A DNA stretch of 64,000 bases from Roseomonas sp. AR75 (GCF_005222815.1 NZ_STGB01000001.1:248001-312000), one strand, 5' to 3'; counted from the stretch's first letter, positions 52,877 to 62,533 are shown. Translations and numbers: made by a program. Notes: generated from the sequence alone by a model not told the origin.

Positions 52877-54759
52877 GCCGCGGTGACGGCAGCCAGCCGC
52901 CGTTGGCCTGCACGGCTGCGCAGCATCGCGAAGGCGCCACCGAGGCCGCGTGGGAACAGCAGCACGAGGGCGATGATGGAAGCGCCTAGAAAGAACCGCC
53001 AATGATCGGTCAGCGGCATGAACAGGTCCTTGATGCTGTGGAACGCAGCGGCGCCAAGCACCGGCCCCATCACCGTTTGTATGCCGCCGAGCAGGATCAT
53101 GGCCAGGAAATCGACCGACATCGGAATGCTGAGCAGCGTCGGGTCGATCGAACCTTTCGAGAAAGCATAGAGGCCGCCCGACAGACCGGCAGCACTGCCT
53201 GCCAGCGAGAAGCCGAGCCAGCGATGCTTCCGCACGTTGACGCCAACCGCGTCCGCCCGTGCCTCGGAATCGCGGCATGCCCGTAGGGTTGCACCGAAGG
53301 GCGCATAGATGACGTGGCGCAGCGCCAGGATGCCCGCGACCGAAAGCACTGCCACAAGGTAGTAGTAGGCCTGTCGCGATGCCGCCCATGCCGAGGGCCA
53401 CACTCCGACCACGCCGTTGTCGCCCCCAGTCACCTCAACCCACTGGAAGCACACCGCGTAGGCGATCTGCGCGAAGGCGAGCGTCAACATCGCCAGATAG
53501 ATGCCGGAAAGGCGGACGACGAAGAAGCCGAAGAGCGCGGCGAACAGGCCACCCGCCATCGGAGCGGCAAGCAGCGCCGGCTCCATCGGCAGCCCGATGC
53601 GCGTCACCAGCAGTCCGGCGGCGTAGGCGCCCAGACCGAAATAGGCGGCATGGCCAAAGCTGACGATGCCGCCATTACCGACGAGGAAATTCAAGGAAAA
53701 GGCGGCCAGTGCAAACACCAGCACCTCTGTCGCGACCTTCAGCATGTAGGCGTCCGCGAATACCGGGAGTGCGATCAAGGCAGCGAGTGCCGCCGCGCCG
53801 AGGGCCATTTCGAGCCGACCGAAATGGCGGGGATGCAGGATGCCCTCGGGCAGCGCGGCGCGGCCGGCGGCGGGCTCCGGCCGGCCGAGAAGGCCCCAGG
53901 GCTTCACCACAAGCACGGCGGCCATCAGGAGGAAGACCAGCACAAGCGTGATCTTGGGAAAGATCAGGACTCCGAACGCCTGCAGTTGCCCGATCAGAAC
54001 CGCGGCCAGAAAGGCGCCGGTAATGCTGCCCATGCCGCCGACCACCGTCACCACGAAAACCTCCGTGATGATCGAAAGGTCCATGTGCGCTGATGCCGAG
54101 ACGCGCGGGATCTGCAGCGCACCGCCGAGCCCCGCGAGGAAGGCGCCCAGGAACAACGTGCCGGTGAACAGCAGCGCCTGATTCACGCCGAGCGCACCAA
54201 CCATCTCGCGGTCGCGCGTCGCCGCGCGAATCAGCACGCCGAACCGCGTGCGGTGCATGAGCAGCCAGAGCAGCCCCAGCACGACAGGACCGACCACGAT
54301 CAGGAACAGTTCATAGGCGGGGAAGCGTTGGTCGAAGATGTAGACGCCATGCCGCAGGCCGGGTGCGCGCGGACCAGGAATGTCGACCGGGCCCCAGATC
54401 CACAGCACCGCATCCTGCACGATGAGCACGACACCAAAGGTAGCAAGGAGCTGGAACAGCTCCGGCACCCTGTAGATGCGGCGCAGCAGGAGAATCTCCA
54501 TGGCCACGCCGAGCAGTCCCACCACGGCTGCGCTGGCAAGCACGCCCAGGAAGAACAGCCAGGGCGAGCGGTCGAACTCTAGCAGCCAGGGCACGATCGT
54601 CACCGCAACATAGGCGCCGAGCATGTAGAAGCTGCCATGCGCGAAATTGACGATGCGCGTGACGCCGAACACCAGCGTCAAGCCGGATGCGATGACGAAC
54701 AGCGAGGAGGCGCTGGCCAGGCCCGATAGGGACTGGACCAGCAGGAAGCTCGGTTCCAC
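52873..54759 (-). CDS. Fused LivH-LivM permease
   Basis: 628 aa, GTG start (TAGTG overlap with the binding protein). Residues 1 to about 290 match LivH (SGLTLVFGVTRIVNFAHGSFYMLGAY near the start; GMGSITGAFLAAVLIGQLQ). After a short linker around residues 290-310, the rest matches LivM (SLNFLVGNGGIVSFGHAAYFGLGAY; GGIQTVMGPVLGAAAF). A single polypeptide therefore supplies both halves of the channel, about 14 or more membrane helices. It lies between the binding protein and the ATPases in the operon. Confidence 0.9.
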   Translation of the reverse strand: MEPSFLLVQSLSGLASASSLFVIASGLTLVFGVTRIVNFAHGSFYMLGAYVAVTIVPWLLEFDRSPWLFFLGVLASAAVVGLLGVAMEILLLRRIYRVPELFQLLATFGVVLIVQDAVLWIWGPVDIPGPRAPGLRHGVYIFDQRFPAYELFLIVVGPVVLGLLWLLMHRTRFGVLIRAATRDREMVGALGVNQALLFTGTLFLGAFLAGLGGALQIPRVSASAHMDLSIITEVFVVTVVGGMGSITGAFLAAVLIGQLQAFGVLIFPKITLVLVFLLMAAVLVVKPWGLLGRPEPAAGRAALPEGILHPRHFGRLEMALGAAALAALIALPVFADAYMLKVATEVLVFALAAFSLNFLVGNGGIVSFGHAAYFGLGAYAAGLLVTRIGLPMEPALLAAPMAGGLFAALFGFFVVRLSGIYLAMLTLAFAQIAYAVCFQWVEVTGGDNGVVGVWPSAWAASRQAYYYLVAVLSVAGILALRHVIYAPFGATLRACRDSEARADAVGVNVRKHRWLGFSLAGSAAGLSGGLYAFSKGSIDPTLLSIPMSVDFLAMILLGGIQTVMGPVLGAAAFHSIKDLFMPLTDHWRFFLGASIIALVLLFPRGLGGAFAMLRSRAGQRRLAAVTAA

Positions 54760-55985
54760 TAGGCGCCGGGTCGCACGGCCCGCACTTCCGCCTCGGGGAA
54801 CATGTAGTTCGCACCATCGGCGTATCGCCAGTTCCGCATCGTGCCGGTGCGACCGCGCAGCACTGTTTCGCCCACCCAGGCGCCGAGCGTGCCCTGGTGA
54901 TCCAGTGCACGCATCGTCACGCTGCCCGAGACGGTGTCGGTGGTGAGTCCCGCCAAGGTGTCCACCAGCTTCTCGGTCTCGAGCGTGCCTGCCTTGTTCA
55001 GGAGATTCGCCACGATCTGCACGGTGACATAGCCGAGCAGGCTGCCGAGCCGCGGCGTGTCATTGACGCGCGCGCGATACGCCTCGACGAAAGCCTTGTG
55101 CGCCGGCCACTCCACCTGCTCCCAAGGATAGCCCGTGACGATCCACCCATCCGGGCATTCATCACCGAGCGGGATCATGTATTCCGGCTCACCCGTGAGC
55201 AGCGAAAGAACAAGCCGGCGCTCGAACAGCCCGCGCGTGTTGCCCTCGCGCACGAACGCCGTCAGGTCGGGACCGAACAGGACGTTGAAGATCGCATCGG
55301 GCCGTGCCTGCGCCAGGGCGCCGACGGTCGCGCCGGCATCGACGCGACCGAGCGCCGGATACTGCTCCGCCACGATTTCCGCGCCGGGGATGGCGCTGCC
55401 TATCAGCTTCTTGAAGTTGGCTGCGGCAGACTGGCCGTACTCGTAATTGGGGGCGACGATCGCCCAGCGCTTCTGCGTCTTTCCGCGCGCGGCCTCAACC
55501 AGCATGCGCGTCTGCATGTAGGTCGAAGGACGGATCCGGAAGGTGTAGCGGTTGCCCTGTGCCATGGTGATCGCATCGGTCAGCGGTTCGGTCGCGAGGA
55601 AGAGCTTCTTCCGCTGGTTCGCGAGGTCGGCCACAGCAAGGCCGACATTGGAGAGGAAGGTGCCGGCGATGAAGGCGCAGCCTTCACGGGTCAGAAGCTC
55701 TTCCGCCACGCGGACGGCGTCCCCGGGCGTCGAGCCGTCATCGCGGAACACGAACTCAAGCGGCCGGCCACCCATGACGCCGCCAGCCCGGTTGATCGTA
55801 TCGGCGGCAAGCTGCATGCCGTGCCGGTAGGGAACGGAGAATGCGGCCATCCGGCTGTAGGAGTTCAACTCGCCCACCTTCACCGGCGCGCCCTGGGCGC
55901 GTGCCGGTGCTAGCCCGGCGAGCGCGGCCGCGGCCATGCTCGAGCCTGCTATGGCGTTGCGACGCGAAATGCATATGCCGGCCAT
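54759..55985 (-). CDS. ABC substrate-binding protein, HAAT (Leu/Ile/Val-binding-like) family
   Basis: 408 aa. The signal peptide has a twin-Arg (ISRRNAIAG) and a hydrophobic Ala-rich stretch ending in ARAQ. The mature protein begins with VKVGELNSYSRM and has NRAGGVMGGRPLEFVFRDDGSTPGD, the typical periplasmic-binding type 1 N-lobe. The ATG at 55985 is chosen over a start 27 codons earlier that would spoil the signal. It sets the substrate for the LivHMGF importer; a cyclic amide or amino-acid derivative is likely from the linked hydantoinase genes. Confidence 0.88.
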   Translation of the reverse strand: MAGICISRRNAIAGSSMAAAALAGLAPARAQGAPVKVGELNSYSRMAAFSVPYRHGMQLAADTINRAGGVMGGRPLEFVFRDDGSTPGDAVRVAEELLTREGCAFIAGTFLSNVGLAVADLANQRKKLFLATEPLTDAITMAQGNRYTFRIRPSTYMQTRMLVEAARGKTQKRWAIVAPNYEYGQSAAANFKKLIGSAIPGAEIVAEQYPALGRVDAGATVGALAQARPDAIFNVLFGPDLTAFVREGNTRGLFERRLVLSLLTGEPEYMIPLGDECPDGWIVTGYPWEQVEWPAHKAFVEAYRARVNDTPRLGSLLGYVTVQIVANLLNKAGTLETEKLVDTLAGLTTDTVSGSVTMRALDHQGTLGAWVGETVLRGRTGTMRNWRYADGANYMFPEAEVRAVRPGA

Positions 55986-56062
55986 GCCCGGTCCCCCTTG
56001 CTTGCCTCGGTCCTGCCTATCCTCACCGCAGGGACGACTGCGGTCCAGTGGCTGCAGCCCTG

Positions 56063-57496
56063 TCACTGTGCGGCCAGCCGCCCGGGATCGATCCGCGCAA
56101 TCGGCTCATCATAGGCCTGGTAGGACTGCCATAGCCGCGGCAGGTCCGCTTCGAAAAGCCCGCGCACGAGCCCGCGCGCCAGGCGCGGCACAGCATAGAC
56201 CATCGCATTGATCGAGGCGCCGGCCGGCCCGAAGGAGAGCGTGCTGGCGATGCCGAACAGGTGGATGTCCGCGATCCAGGGCGCGCCACCCGGCACGCGC
56301 TCCATGAAGGCATAGTCAGCCGCGAGGTAGGGAAACTCCCCAAGCCGCTCATCGGCTTCCTCGGGTGGCGGCGTGTAGCGATCGGACCAGCGGGCAATGT
56401 TTCCTGCGAAGGCGGATAGCGTCGGGACGCTTCCGAAATCCATTCGGATGCCCGTTCCGCAGATAAGGTAATCAGCAAGGAACGGGCCCTCAGACGTGCG
56501 AATGGCTACGCGTCCGTCATGAGTCTCCTGCGCCCCTTGCCAGGGACGGCCGACATGCATGCGAAAATTGCCGAACCGCGCGGCGCGATCCCATGTGTCC
56601 TGCGGGAAGGCCTCCCGCATGCCGAGCACGTCGGCCATGAAGCGCCACCTCCAGGCATCGGGAACCGCGTGCAGCGCTTCGAGGAAGCCGGCGAAGGTCA
56701 GCCAGCGATAAGGCTGGACAAGCTGCGGTTCGGCGCGTCGACAGAAGAGGTGGACCTCCGCCGCGCCATGTTCCAAGGCTGTCGCGGCGTTGTCGAAGGC
56801 GGATGCACCGGCCCCGAGCACGGCGACAACCTTGCCGCGCAGCGCCCGGAAGTCGATGTCCTCCGCGCTATGGGCGCGCAGGGCCGGCGGAAGCGCCGCG
56901 ACGAAGTCCGGCATCCACCATCGACCGGCATCCTCCTGACCCGTCGCGAGCACCACCTTCCGGGCGAGCAGCGGACCTTCGCTGGTTTCCACACGCAGGC
57001 AGGGGAGGCCGTCATCCGTGCGCGTCGGCGCGATCCGTCCAGCCTCGACGCCATTCCGGACCGGCACGCGGGTAACGCGGCGGAACCACAGAAGGTAGTC
57101 GTTCCACAGCTCCTTCGGGATCAGGGTCATCGCGTCCCAGCCGGCCGCCCCGAACTGCGCCTCGTGCCAGGCCTGATAGGTGAGGGATGGTATGCCGAGG
57201 TCTGGGCCGCTCTGATCCTTCCAGCTTCGGAGCTTCGGCATGCGGGCATAGGTGAGCCAGGGGCCTTCGCGCCCGCGTGCAGCGCGATCGACGACCAGGA
57301 TGTTGCGGACCTTCTCGCGCAGTAACGCGAAGGCCGTGACGACGCCGCACTGTCCGCCCCCGACGATCAGCACGTCCAGCACCGGCTGCCCGCCGCTGGT
57401 CTTGGCTTCCAGCCAATCCATGCGCGGATGCGCGATCAGCGCCAAGTCCCGCACAACGTCGGCCTCGAGTTCGGCGAGGTTGGTAGCGGCCGGCAA
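56063..57496 (-). CDS. Flavin-containing monooxygenase-like FAD/NAD(P) oxidoreductase
   Basis: 477 aa. VLIVGGGQCGVVTAFALLREK is the FAD-binding fold near residue 45, and VVAVLGAGASAFDNAATALEHG the NADP-binding fold near residue 210. RSWKDQSGPD between them resembles a Baeyer-Villiger/FMO-like linker. It is the first gene of the 17-kb minus-strand run and is 77 bp ahead of the binding protein. It could hydroxylate the imported compound before ring opening. The open frame ends at 56063 after a normal C-terminus. Confidence 0.83.
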   Translation of the reverse strand: MPAATNLAELEADVVRDLALIAHPRMDWLEAKTSGGQPVLDVLIVGGGQCGVVTAFALLREKVRNILVVDRAARGREGPWLTYARMPKLRSWKDQSGPDLGIPSLTYQAWHEAQFGAAGWDAMTLIPKELWNDYLLWFRRVTRVPVRNGVEAGRIAPTRTDDGLPCLRVETSEGPLLARKVVLATGQEDAGRWWMPDFVAALPPALRAHSAEDIDFRALRGKVVAVLGAGASAFDNAATALEHGAAEVHLFCRRAEPQLVQPYRWLTFAGFLEALHAVPDAWRWRFMADVLGMREAFPQDTWDRAARFGNFRMHVGRPWQGAQETHDGRVAIRTSEGPFLADYLICGTGIRMDFGSVPTLSAFAGNIARWSDRYTPPPEEADERLGEFPYLAADYAFMERVPGGAPWIADIHLFGIASTLSFGPAGASINAMVYAVPRLARGLVRGLFEADLPRLWQSYQAYDEPIARIDPGRLAAQ

Positions 57497-57717
57497 GGCG
57501 TAACTCCCCGTTGATGCCCGTGAAGCTTACGACGTCTGGGTGCCGTGGCGCCATCGCGCGAAGCCGCGCCGCCACGGCTTCGGGGGCGGGCAATGCCGCT
57601 TCCCGCATCAATTCCGATGCAGGATGCCCTTGCCGTCGGCGGTGCGCCGCATGAACAGGCCTCAGAAAGGGAGCGGGCTGCTTGCCAGCGAGGCGGTTTT
57701 CTTGCGACGTTCGCGGC

Positions 57718-58665
57718 ATGTCGGTCGCCCCCACGATGAGCGAGCTTCCGCGCGCCGCGGCGCTGTCGCCTTCGCCCGTCTGGTGGCGGCGGTCGGAGCT
57801 TCCGACCTGGGGCGTTGCGTTCGCGATCTACGCTGCGTGGTTCCTGCTGGTCTGGTTTCATGCCGCTATCCCCTGGCCAGTGCTGGCGCTGCTGGGGGGC
57901 TATGTGCTGGCATGGCATTTCTCGCTGCAGCACGAAGCGATCCATGGCTGGCGAAGCATCCCGCGGTGGCTCCGCACCGCCGTCGTGTGGCCACCGATTG
58001 GCGGCTGGTGGCCCTTCGAGCTCTACAAGCGCAGCCACACGACGCATCACCGCAACACCGTGCTGACCTATCCCGGCGAGGATACGGAGACGCAGTATCA
58101 TCGGCAGGCGGATTGGTCGCACTACAGCCCCGCCTGGCGCGCCGTGCTGCTGGCCAATCAGACGCTGCTTGGCCGGCTGCTGATCGGACCCTTCCTGCGG
58201 CTGCGAAAGCTGGTGCTGGTGGAGTATGGCAAGCTGGCACGGCGGGACTACTCGGACGTGCCGGCGTGGCTCCGCTTCTTCCTTGGTCTGGCCGTAATCC
58301 TATGGTTCGTGCGCGACGTCGCGGGCATGCCGATCTGGCAGTACTATCTGTTCATGGTGCTGCCTGGCATCTCGATCGGCCTGTTGCGCGCCTTCATTGA
58401 GCACCGCTGGGGCCCGACGCCCGGCGAGCGCACGGCCAGCGTGGAGAGCAACTGGATCTTCGGCCTGTTGTTCCTGTGGAACAACCTGCACATCGTGCAC
58501 CACCTCTATCCCCAGATGCCCTGGTTCGAGATCCCCGGCTTCTGGCAGCGCAACCGCCCAGCGCTGCTGGCTCATAACGGCCACTTCGTCTTCCGCGGCT
58601 ACTTCGAAATCGCGCGACGCTGGCTGTTCAAGCCGGTATTTGTGCCTGCGCATCCCGCGCGCTGA
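57718..58665 (+). CDS. Fatty-acid-desaturase-type membrane di-iron protein
   Basis: 315 aa with about four membrane segments. Three His boxes are in the right order: H-E-A-I-H with an upstream His (HFSLQHEAIH), SHTTHH, and a C-terminal IVHHLYP. It belongs to the integral-membrane fatty acid desaturase/hydroxylase superfamily, which uses a di-iron site. The ATG at 57718 is preferred; another Met six codons later is possible. It precedes the TRAP genes by 29 bp, hinting that the substrate is a small compound taken up by TRAP instead of a lipid; that is inference. Confidence 0.83.
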   Translation: MSVAPTMSELPRAAALSPSPVWWRRSELPTWGVAFAIYAAWFLLVWFHAAIPWPVLALLGGYVLAWHFSLQHEAIHGWRSIPRWLRTAVVWPPIGGWWPFELYKRSHTTHHRNTVLTYPGEDTETQYHRQADWSHYSPAWRAVLLANQTLLGRLLIGPFLRLRKLVLVEYGKLARRDYSDVPAWLRFFLGLAVILWFVRDVAGMPIWQYYLFMVLPGISIGLLRAFIEHRWGPTPGERTASVESNWIFGLLFLWNNLHIVHHLYPQMPWFEIPGFWQRNRPALLAHNGHFVFRGYFEIARRWLFKPVFVPAHPAR

Positions 58666-58694
58666 CCGACACCTGGGAGAAGGGGGACACAAGC

Positions 58695-59732
58695 ATGCAC
58701 CGAAGGCACCTGTTCAGGACGACCCTGGGCCTTACGCTGGCCGCGCCGCTGGTAGCGCGAGCACAGCAGGTCTTCACCATCCGCTGCCATTCCTTCTCCT
58801 CGCCCACGGCGCTTGACCACACGCTGCACCTGGATCGCTGGGCAGAGCGCGTCGGCCAGCAGTCGCAGGGGCGAATTAAGGTCGAGATGTATCCGGCCAT
58901 GCAGCTTGGCGGCCAGCCGCGCGACCTGCCGCAGCAGCTCGAGGACGGTGTTGTGGACATGATCTGGACCGTACCGGGCTTCACCCCCGGTCGGTTCATG
59001 GGCACAGAGGGTATCGAGATGCCCTTCATGAACACCGGGAAGTCCGCGACCATGTCGCCGGCGGCCTACGAGTATGCCGCGAAGAACCTGGCGAGTACCG
59101 AATACCGCGGCATCAAGATCATCGCGATCCATGCCACGGACCGCGCGCTGGTCCACACCAGCCGCAAGCCGATCCGCGTGCAGGAGGATTTCCGTGGCTT
59201 GCGGCTGCGCGTCGCCGGCCGCTTCATCGGCGAAGCGGTCACCGCTCTCGGCGCCACGCCCGTCGGCATCCCACTCGGTGGTGTCTACGAGGCAACGGCC
59301 CGCAACCAGGTGGATGGCTTCCTGATCAATTGGGCGATCACCCACCCGTTCCGGCTGTACGAGGTTGCGAAGTATCACACCGAGCCGGCTGGCACCGGCC
59401 TGTTCCAGGGCCTTCTGCTGACGCTGATGAGCATGCAGAGCTACAATCGCCTGCCCACGGAGTTGCGGGCGGTGATCGACGCCAATTCCGGCGCCGAACT
59501 CTCCCGGCAACTCGGCGAGATCTGGGACACGCAGACGCAGCAGGCGATTGATGCAACCCGCGCGGCCGGCGGCGAGATCATCGAGATCGGGCCGGAGGAG
59601 AAGGCGCGCTGGCGCAATGCCGTGGCGCCTGCCTATGAGGCTTGGATCGCGGAGATGAACCGTCGTGGGCGTAACGGCCGTGCCCTGTTCGACGAGATGA
59701 TGGCGATCACGGCGCGCTACGGGCGGGCGTGA
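58695..59732 (+). CDS. TRAP transporter substrate-binding protein (DctP family)
   Basis: 345 aa with a signal peptide (twin Arg at residues 3-4, end LVARAQQ). Family blocks are SQGRIKVEMYPAMQLGG, FRGLRLRVAGRFIGEAVTALGATPVGIPL and DGFLINW. The Arg in L-R-V-A-G is the conserved carboxylate-binding residue, so a carboxylic acid is the likely ligand. The end overlaps the DctQ start by GTGA. The three TRAP genes form a complete system. Confidence 0.9.
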   Translation: MHRRHLFRTTLGLTLAAPLVARAQQVFTIRCHSFSSPTALDHTLHLDRWAERVGQQSQGRIKVEMYPAMQLGGQPRDLPQQLEDGVVDMIWTVPGFTPGRFMGTEGIEMPFMNTGKSATMSPAAYEYAAKNLASTEYRGIKIIAIHATDRALVHTSRKPIRVQEDFRGLRLRVAGRFIGEAVTALGATPVGIPLGGVYEATARNQVDGFLINWAITHPFRLYEVAKYHTEPAGTGLFQGLLLTLMSMQSYNRLPTELRAVIDANSGAELSRQLGEIWDTQTQQAIDATRAAGGEIIEIGPEEKARWRNAVAPAYEAWIAEMNRRGRNGRALFDEMMAITARYGRA

Positions 59733-60226
59733 CCTTACAGCGGCTACGCGGCGCCCTGACGGGCGCCGCGACGATCGCGGCCCTGGCGGCCGGATTGCTC
59801 CTTCTGGCTGCCGTGGCCGTCACGACTGCTTCCGTCCTGCGCGGAGCGATCCTTAACCGTCCGATCCTAGGAGATTCGGAGATCGTCGAGATGGCCTTGG
59901 GCGTCGCCATTGCGCTCTGCCTGCCGCTTTGCGAGATGAAGGGCGCGCATGTGATGGTGGATTTCTTCACCCAGCGCCTCGGACCACGCGCGATCGCGGG
60001 ACTCGATGCGCTGATGCGGGCGATCGCCGCTGCGGTCGTCGCCGTGCTGGCCTGGCGGCTCATGGTCGGTGGCTACAACATGTGGGATCGCGAGCGGGAG
60101 ACGATGTTCCTGCTGATTCCCTTCTGGTGGGGCTATGCCGCCGCCGCGGTCGCCATGACGCTTTGGACCCTCTGCGCCGCGTTCGTTGCTGTCGAGAGCG
60201 CCGCGAAGGCCCGCCGCGCGGCATGA
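59729..60226 (+). CDS. TRAP transporter small permease (DctQ family)
   Basis: 165 aa, GTG start inside the stop of the binding protein. Four hydrophobic helices, and the DctQ pattern R-P-I-L-G-D-S-E-I-V-E followed by A-L-C-L-P-L-C-E-M-K-G-A-H, then WDRERETMFLLIPFWW. It is the small membrane subunit pairing with DctM. It overlaps the DctM start by ATGA. Confidence 0.9.
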   Translation: MTLQRLRGALTGAATIAALAAGLLLLAAVAVTTASVLRGAILNRPILGDSEIVEMALGVAIALCLPLCEMKGAHVMVDFFTQRLGPRAIAGLDALMRAIAAAVVAVLAWRLMVGGYNMWDRERETMFLLIPFWWGYAAAAVAMTLWTLCAAFVAVESAAKARRAA

Positions 60227-61539
60227 GCAACTTCGACATCGGGCTGGCGATGTTTGCAGCCGCGCTGCTGCTCATTGCGCTTCGCATGCCCGTCGGCATT
60301 GCCATGCTGCTGGTCGGCGGGTTCGGCTATGCCGCGATCGGCGGATGGGACCGGGTGTTCGCCACGCTCAACACACTGACCTTCAGTCGCTTCTCCTCCT
60401 ACACCCTGTCGGTCATCCCGCTGTTCCTGCTGATGGGCGATTTCGCGACCAAGGGCGGCATGAACCGTGCGCTGTTCCGCTGCGCGCGGGCGTGGATGGG
60501 GCATTGGCGCGGCGGGCTTGCGGTGGCGACGATCGGTGGTTGCGCGGCCTTCGGCGCGATATGCGGATCGTCCCTGGCAACGGCCGCGACCATGAGCCAG
60601 GTCGCATATCCGGAGATGCGTCGTCACGGATACTCGCCGGCGCTTGCGACCGGCACCCTCGCTGCTGGCGGAACGCTGGGCATCCTAATTCCACCGAGCG
60701 TCATCCTCGTCATCTACGCGATCTACACCGAGCAGAGCATCGGGGCGATGTTCGTCGCCGCCGTCATCCCGGGCCTGCTCGCCACTGCAGGCTACATGCT
60801 GGTGGTCAACCTGCATGCGCGTATCGCCCCGCACCAGGCCCCGGCCGCGGAACGCCTGCCCCTCGGGGAGAAGCTTCGCGCAACTGCCGAGGTGTGGCCG
60901 GTCGCCCTTGTCTTCGTGGTTGTGGTGACCGGGATCTATGGCGGCTGGTTCAGCGCTACCGAAGGCGCGGCGATCGGAGCGGCGGCGACGTGCCTGCTCG
61001 CGGTCTTCCTGGGTGGGATGCGCTGGCAAGGACTGAGGGAGAGCCTGCTCTCCACCGCCGTCACCTCGGGCCTGATCTTCCTGGTGCTGCTCGGGGCCGA
61101 ATTGTTCAGCGCTGCCCTGGCGCTGTCGCGCCTGCCCGCGGAGCTTTCCGCCATGGTTGCAGGCCTGCCGGTTCCCCCCTTCGCGATCCTTCTGGTCGTT
61201 CTGCTGATCTACTTCGTCCTGGGCTGCTTCATGGAGAGCCTGGCGATGGTGCTGCTGACACTGCCGATCTTTGTCCCGCTGATGCTCGGCCTCGACTTCG
61301 GGATGGACAAGACGCAGGTGCTTGTCTGGTTCGGCATCCTGGTGCTGATGAGCGTCGAGGTCGGCATGATAAGCCCGCCCTTCGGGCTGAACCTCTTCGT
61401 CATCAACGCGATGGCGAAGGAAGTACCGATGGGCGAGACCTATCGCGGAGTGCTCGGCTTCGTTGCGTCCGACCTCTGCCGCATCCTGTTGCTGGCCTTG
61501 GTTCCGGCGATCAGCCTCTGGCTGCCAGGCCTCTGGTAG
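60223..61539 (+). CDS. TRAP transporter large permease (DctM family)
   Basis: 438 aa with about 12 helices; the start at 60223 is set by the ATGA overlap. LRMPVGIAMLLVGGFGY, SLATAATMSQVAYPEM, GTLAAGGTLGILIPPSVILVIY and a late SVEVGMISPPFGLNLFVINAM are the DctM-type blocks. It is the sodium-coupled channel part. The gene ends 22 bp before a convergent Bug-type gene. Confidence 0.92.
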   Translation: MSNFDIGLAMFAAALLLIALRMPVGIAMLLVGGFGYAAIGGWDRVFATLNTLTFSRFSSYTLSVIPLFLLMGDFATKGGMNRALFRCARAWMGHWRGGLAVATIGGCAAFGAICGSSLATAATMSQVAYPEMRRHGYSPALATGTLAAGGTLGILIPPSVILVIYAIYTEQSIGAMFVAAVIPGLLATAGYMLVVNLHARIAPHQAPAAERLPLGEKLRATAEVWPVALVFVVVVTGIYGGWFSATEGAAIGAAATCLLAVFLGGMRWQGLRESLLSTAVTSGLIFLVLLGAELFSAALALSRLPAELSAMVAGLPVPPFAILLVVLLIYFVLGCFMESLAMVLLTLPIFVPLMLGLDFGMDKTQVLVWFGILVLMSVEVGMISPPFGLNLFVINAMAKEVPMGETYRGVLGFVASDLCRILLLALVPAISLWLPGLW

Positions 61540-61561
61540 CGCCGGCCAGCCGCCGAAAGGC

Positions 61562-62533
61562 TCAGTTCGTCTGGATCTTCGCCTCGCGTACCACCTCTCG
61601 CCAGCGGGCGAGGTCGCTTGCGATCAGGCGCGCGAGATCCGCGCGGCTCGACGCATCCACGGTGAAGCCGACGCGACCCAACCGATCCTGCACCTCCGGT
61701 GCGCGCAACGCGGTGACCATGACCTCGTTGAGCTTGTCGAGGATGTTGGCCGGCGTCGCCTTCGGGGCAACAACGGCCGTCCAGCTTCCGCTCACGATCT
61801 GGGGAAGACCCTGTTCGGTCATGGTCGGCACGTCCGGAAGCGTGCTCATCCGCCGCGGGCCGGCCACGGCGATACCGCGCAGCGCACCAGCCTGCACCTG
61901 CGGCCCAACCGTGGCGGCGTTGAGCATGGCGATCGGCGCCTGATTCTGGATGACCGCTTGCATTGCCGCCGGCCCGCCCTGATAGGGCACGGCCGTGGCT
62001 TCGGTGCTGGTGCGCAGCCTGAACAGCTCCATGCCAAGCTGCTCGGAGGACCCGACGCCGCTGGAAGCGTAGTTCACGCCACCCGGCTGCGCCTTCATCC
62101 AGGCGACGACTTCCGGCACCGTGCGCGCGGGAACGGCAGGGTTGACCACGAGCATGTTGGGCACGCTCATCACCAGCGTGATCGGGGCGAAGTCGCGCTC
62201 CGTCTCGTAGCCGGCGCTGCGCATGACAACCTCGTTGATCGTCAGCGTGCCGCTTGCCGCGACGAGCAGCGTGTGCCCGTCTGGTGCGGCCTGGGCGACG
62301 AAGCGGGAGCCGATGGCGCCGGTGGCGCCCGGGCGGTTGTCGACCACCACGGGCTGCCCAAGCGCGGGCTGCATGCCGTTCTGCAGCAGCCGCGCTGCGA
62401 GGTCGGTGGGCCCGCCTGGCGGGAAGGGGACCACCATGGTGACCGGACGGCTTGGAGCCCAGTTCTGTGCGCGGGCGATGGCGGGCAACAGCAGCGGGGC
62501 GCTCAGCAGTGCAAGCATATGGCGACGGCGCAT
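61562..62533 (-). CDS. Tripartite tricarboxylate (Bug/TctC family) binding protein
   Basis: 323 aa with a signal peptide (RRRHMLALLSAPLLLPAIARAQ). RPVTMVVPFPPGGPTDLAARLL, VVVDNRPGATGAIG and Y-E-T-E-R-D-F-A-P-I-T are unmistakable for Bug proteins. The membrane partners TctA and TctB are not nearby, as is usual for the many orphan Bug genes of this type of bacterium. It is transcribed divergently from the aminotransferase, 120 bp apart. Confidence 0.93.
   Translation of the reverse strand: MRRRHMLALLSAPLLLPAIARAQNWAPSRPVTMVVPFPPGGPTDLAARLLQNGMQPALGQPVVVDNRPGATGAIGSRFVAQAAPDGHTLLVAASGTLTINEVVMRSAGYETERDFAPITLVMSVPNMLVVNPAVPARTVPEVVAWMKAQPGGVNYASSGVGSSEQLGMELFRLRTSTEATAVPYQGGPAAMQAVIQNQAPIAMLNAATVGPQVQAGALRGIAVAGPRRMSTLPDVPTMTEQGLPQIVSGSWTAVVAPKATPANILDKLNEVMVTALRAPEVQDRLGRVGFTVDASSRADLARLIASDLARWREVVREAKIQTN

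Noticed and set aside
52094..53401. A 435-residue LivG with long N-terminal extension
   Set aside because: The extension is an antiphase reading of the permease gene; the ATG at 52876 gives the normal length and a 4-bp coupling.
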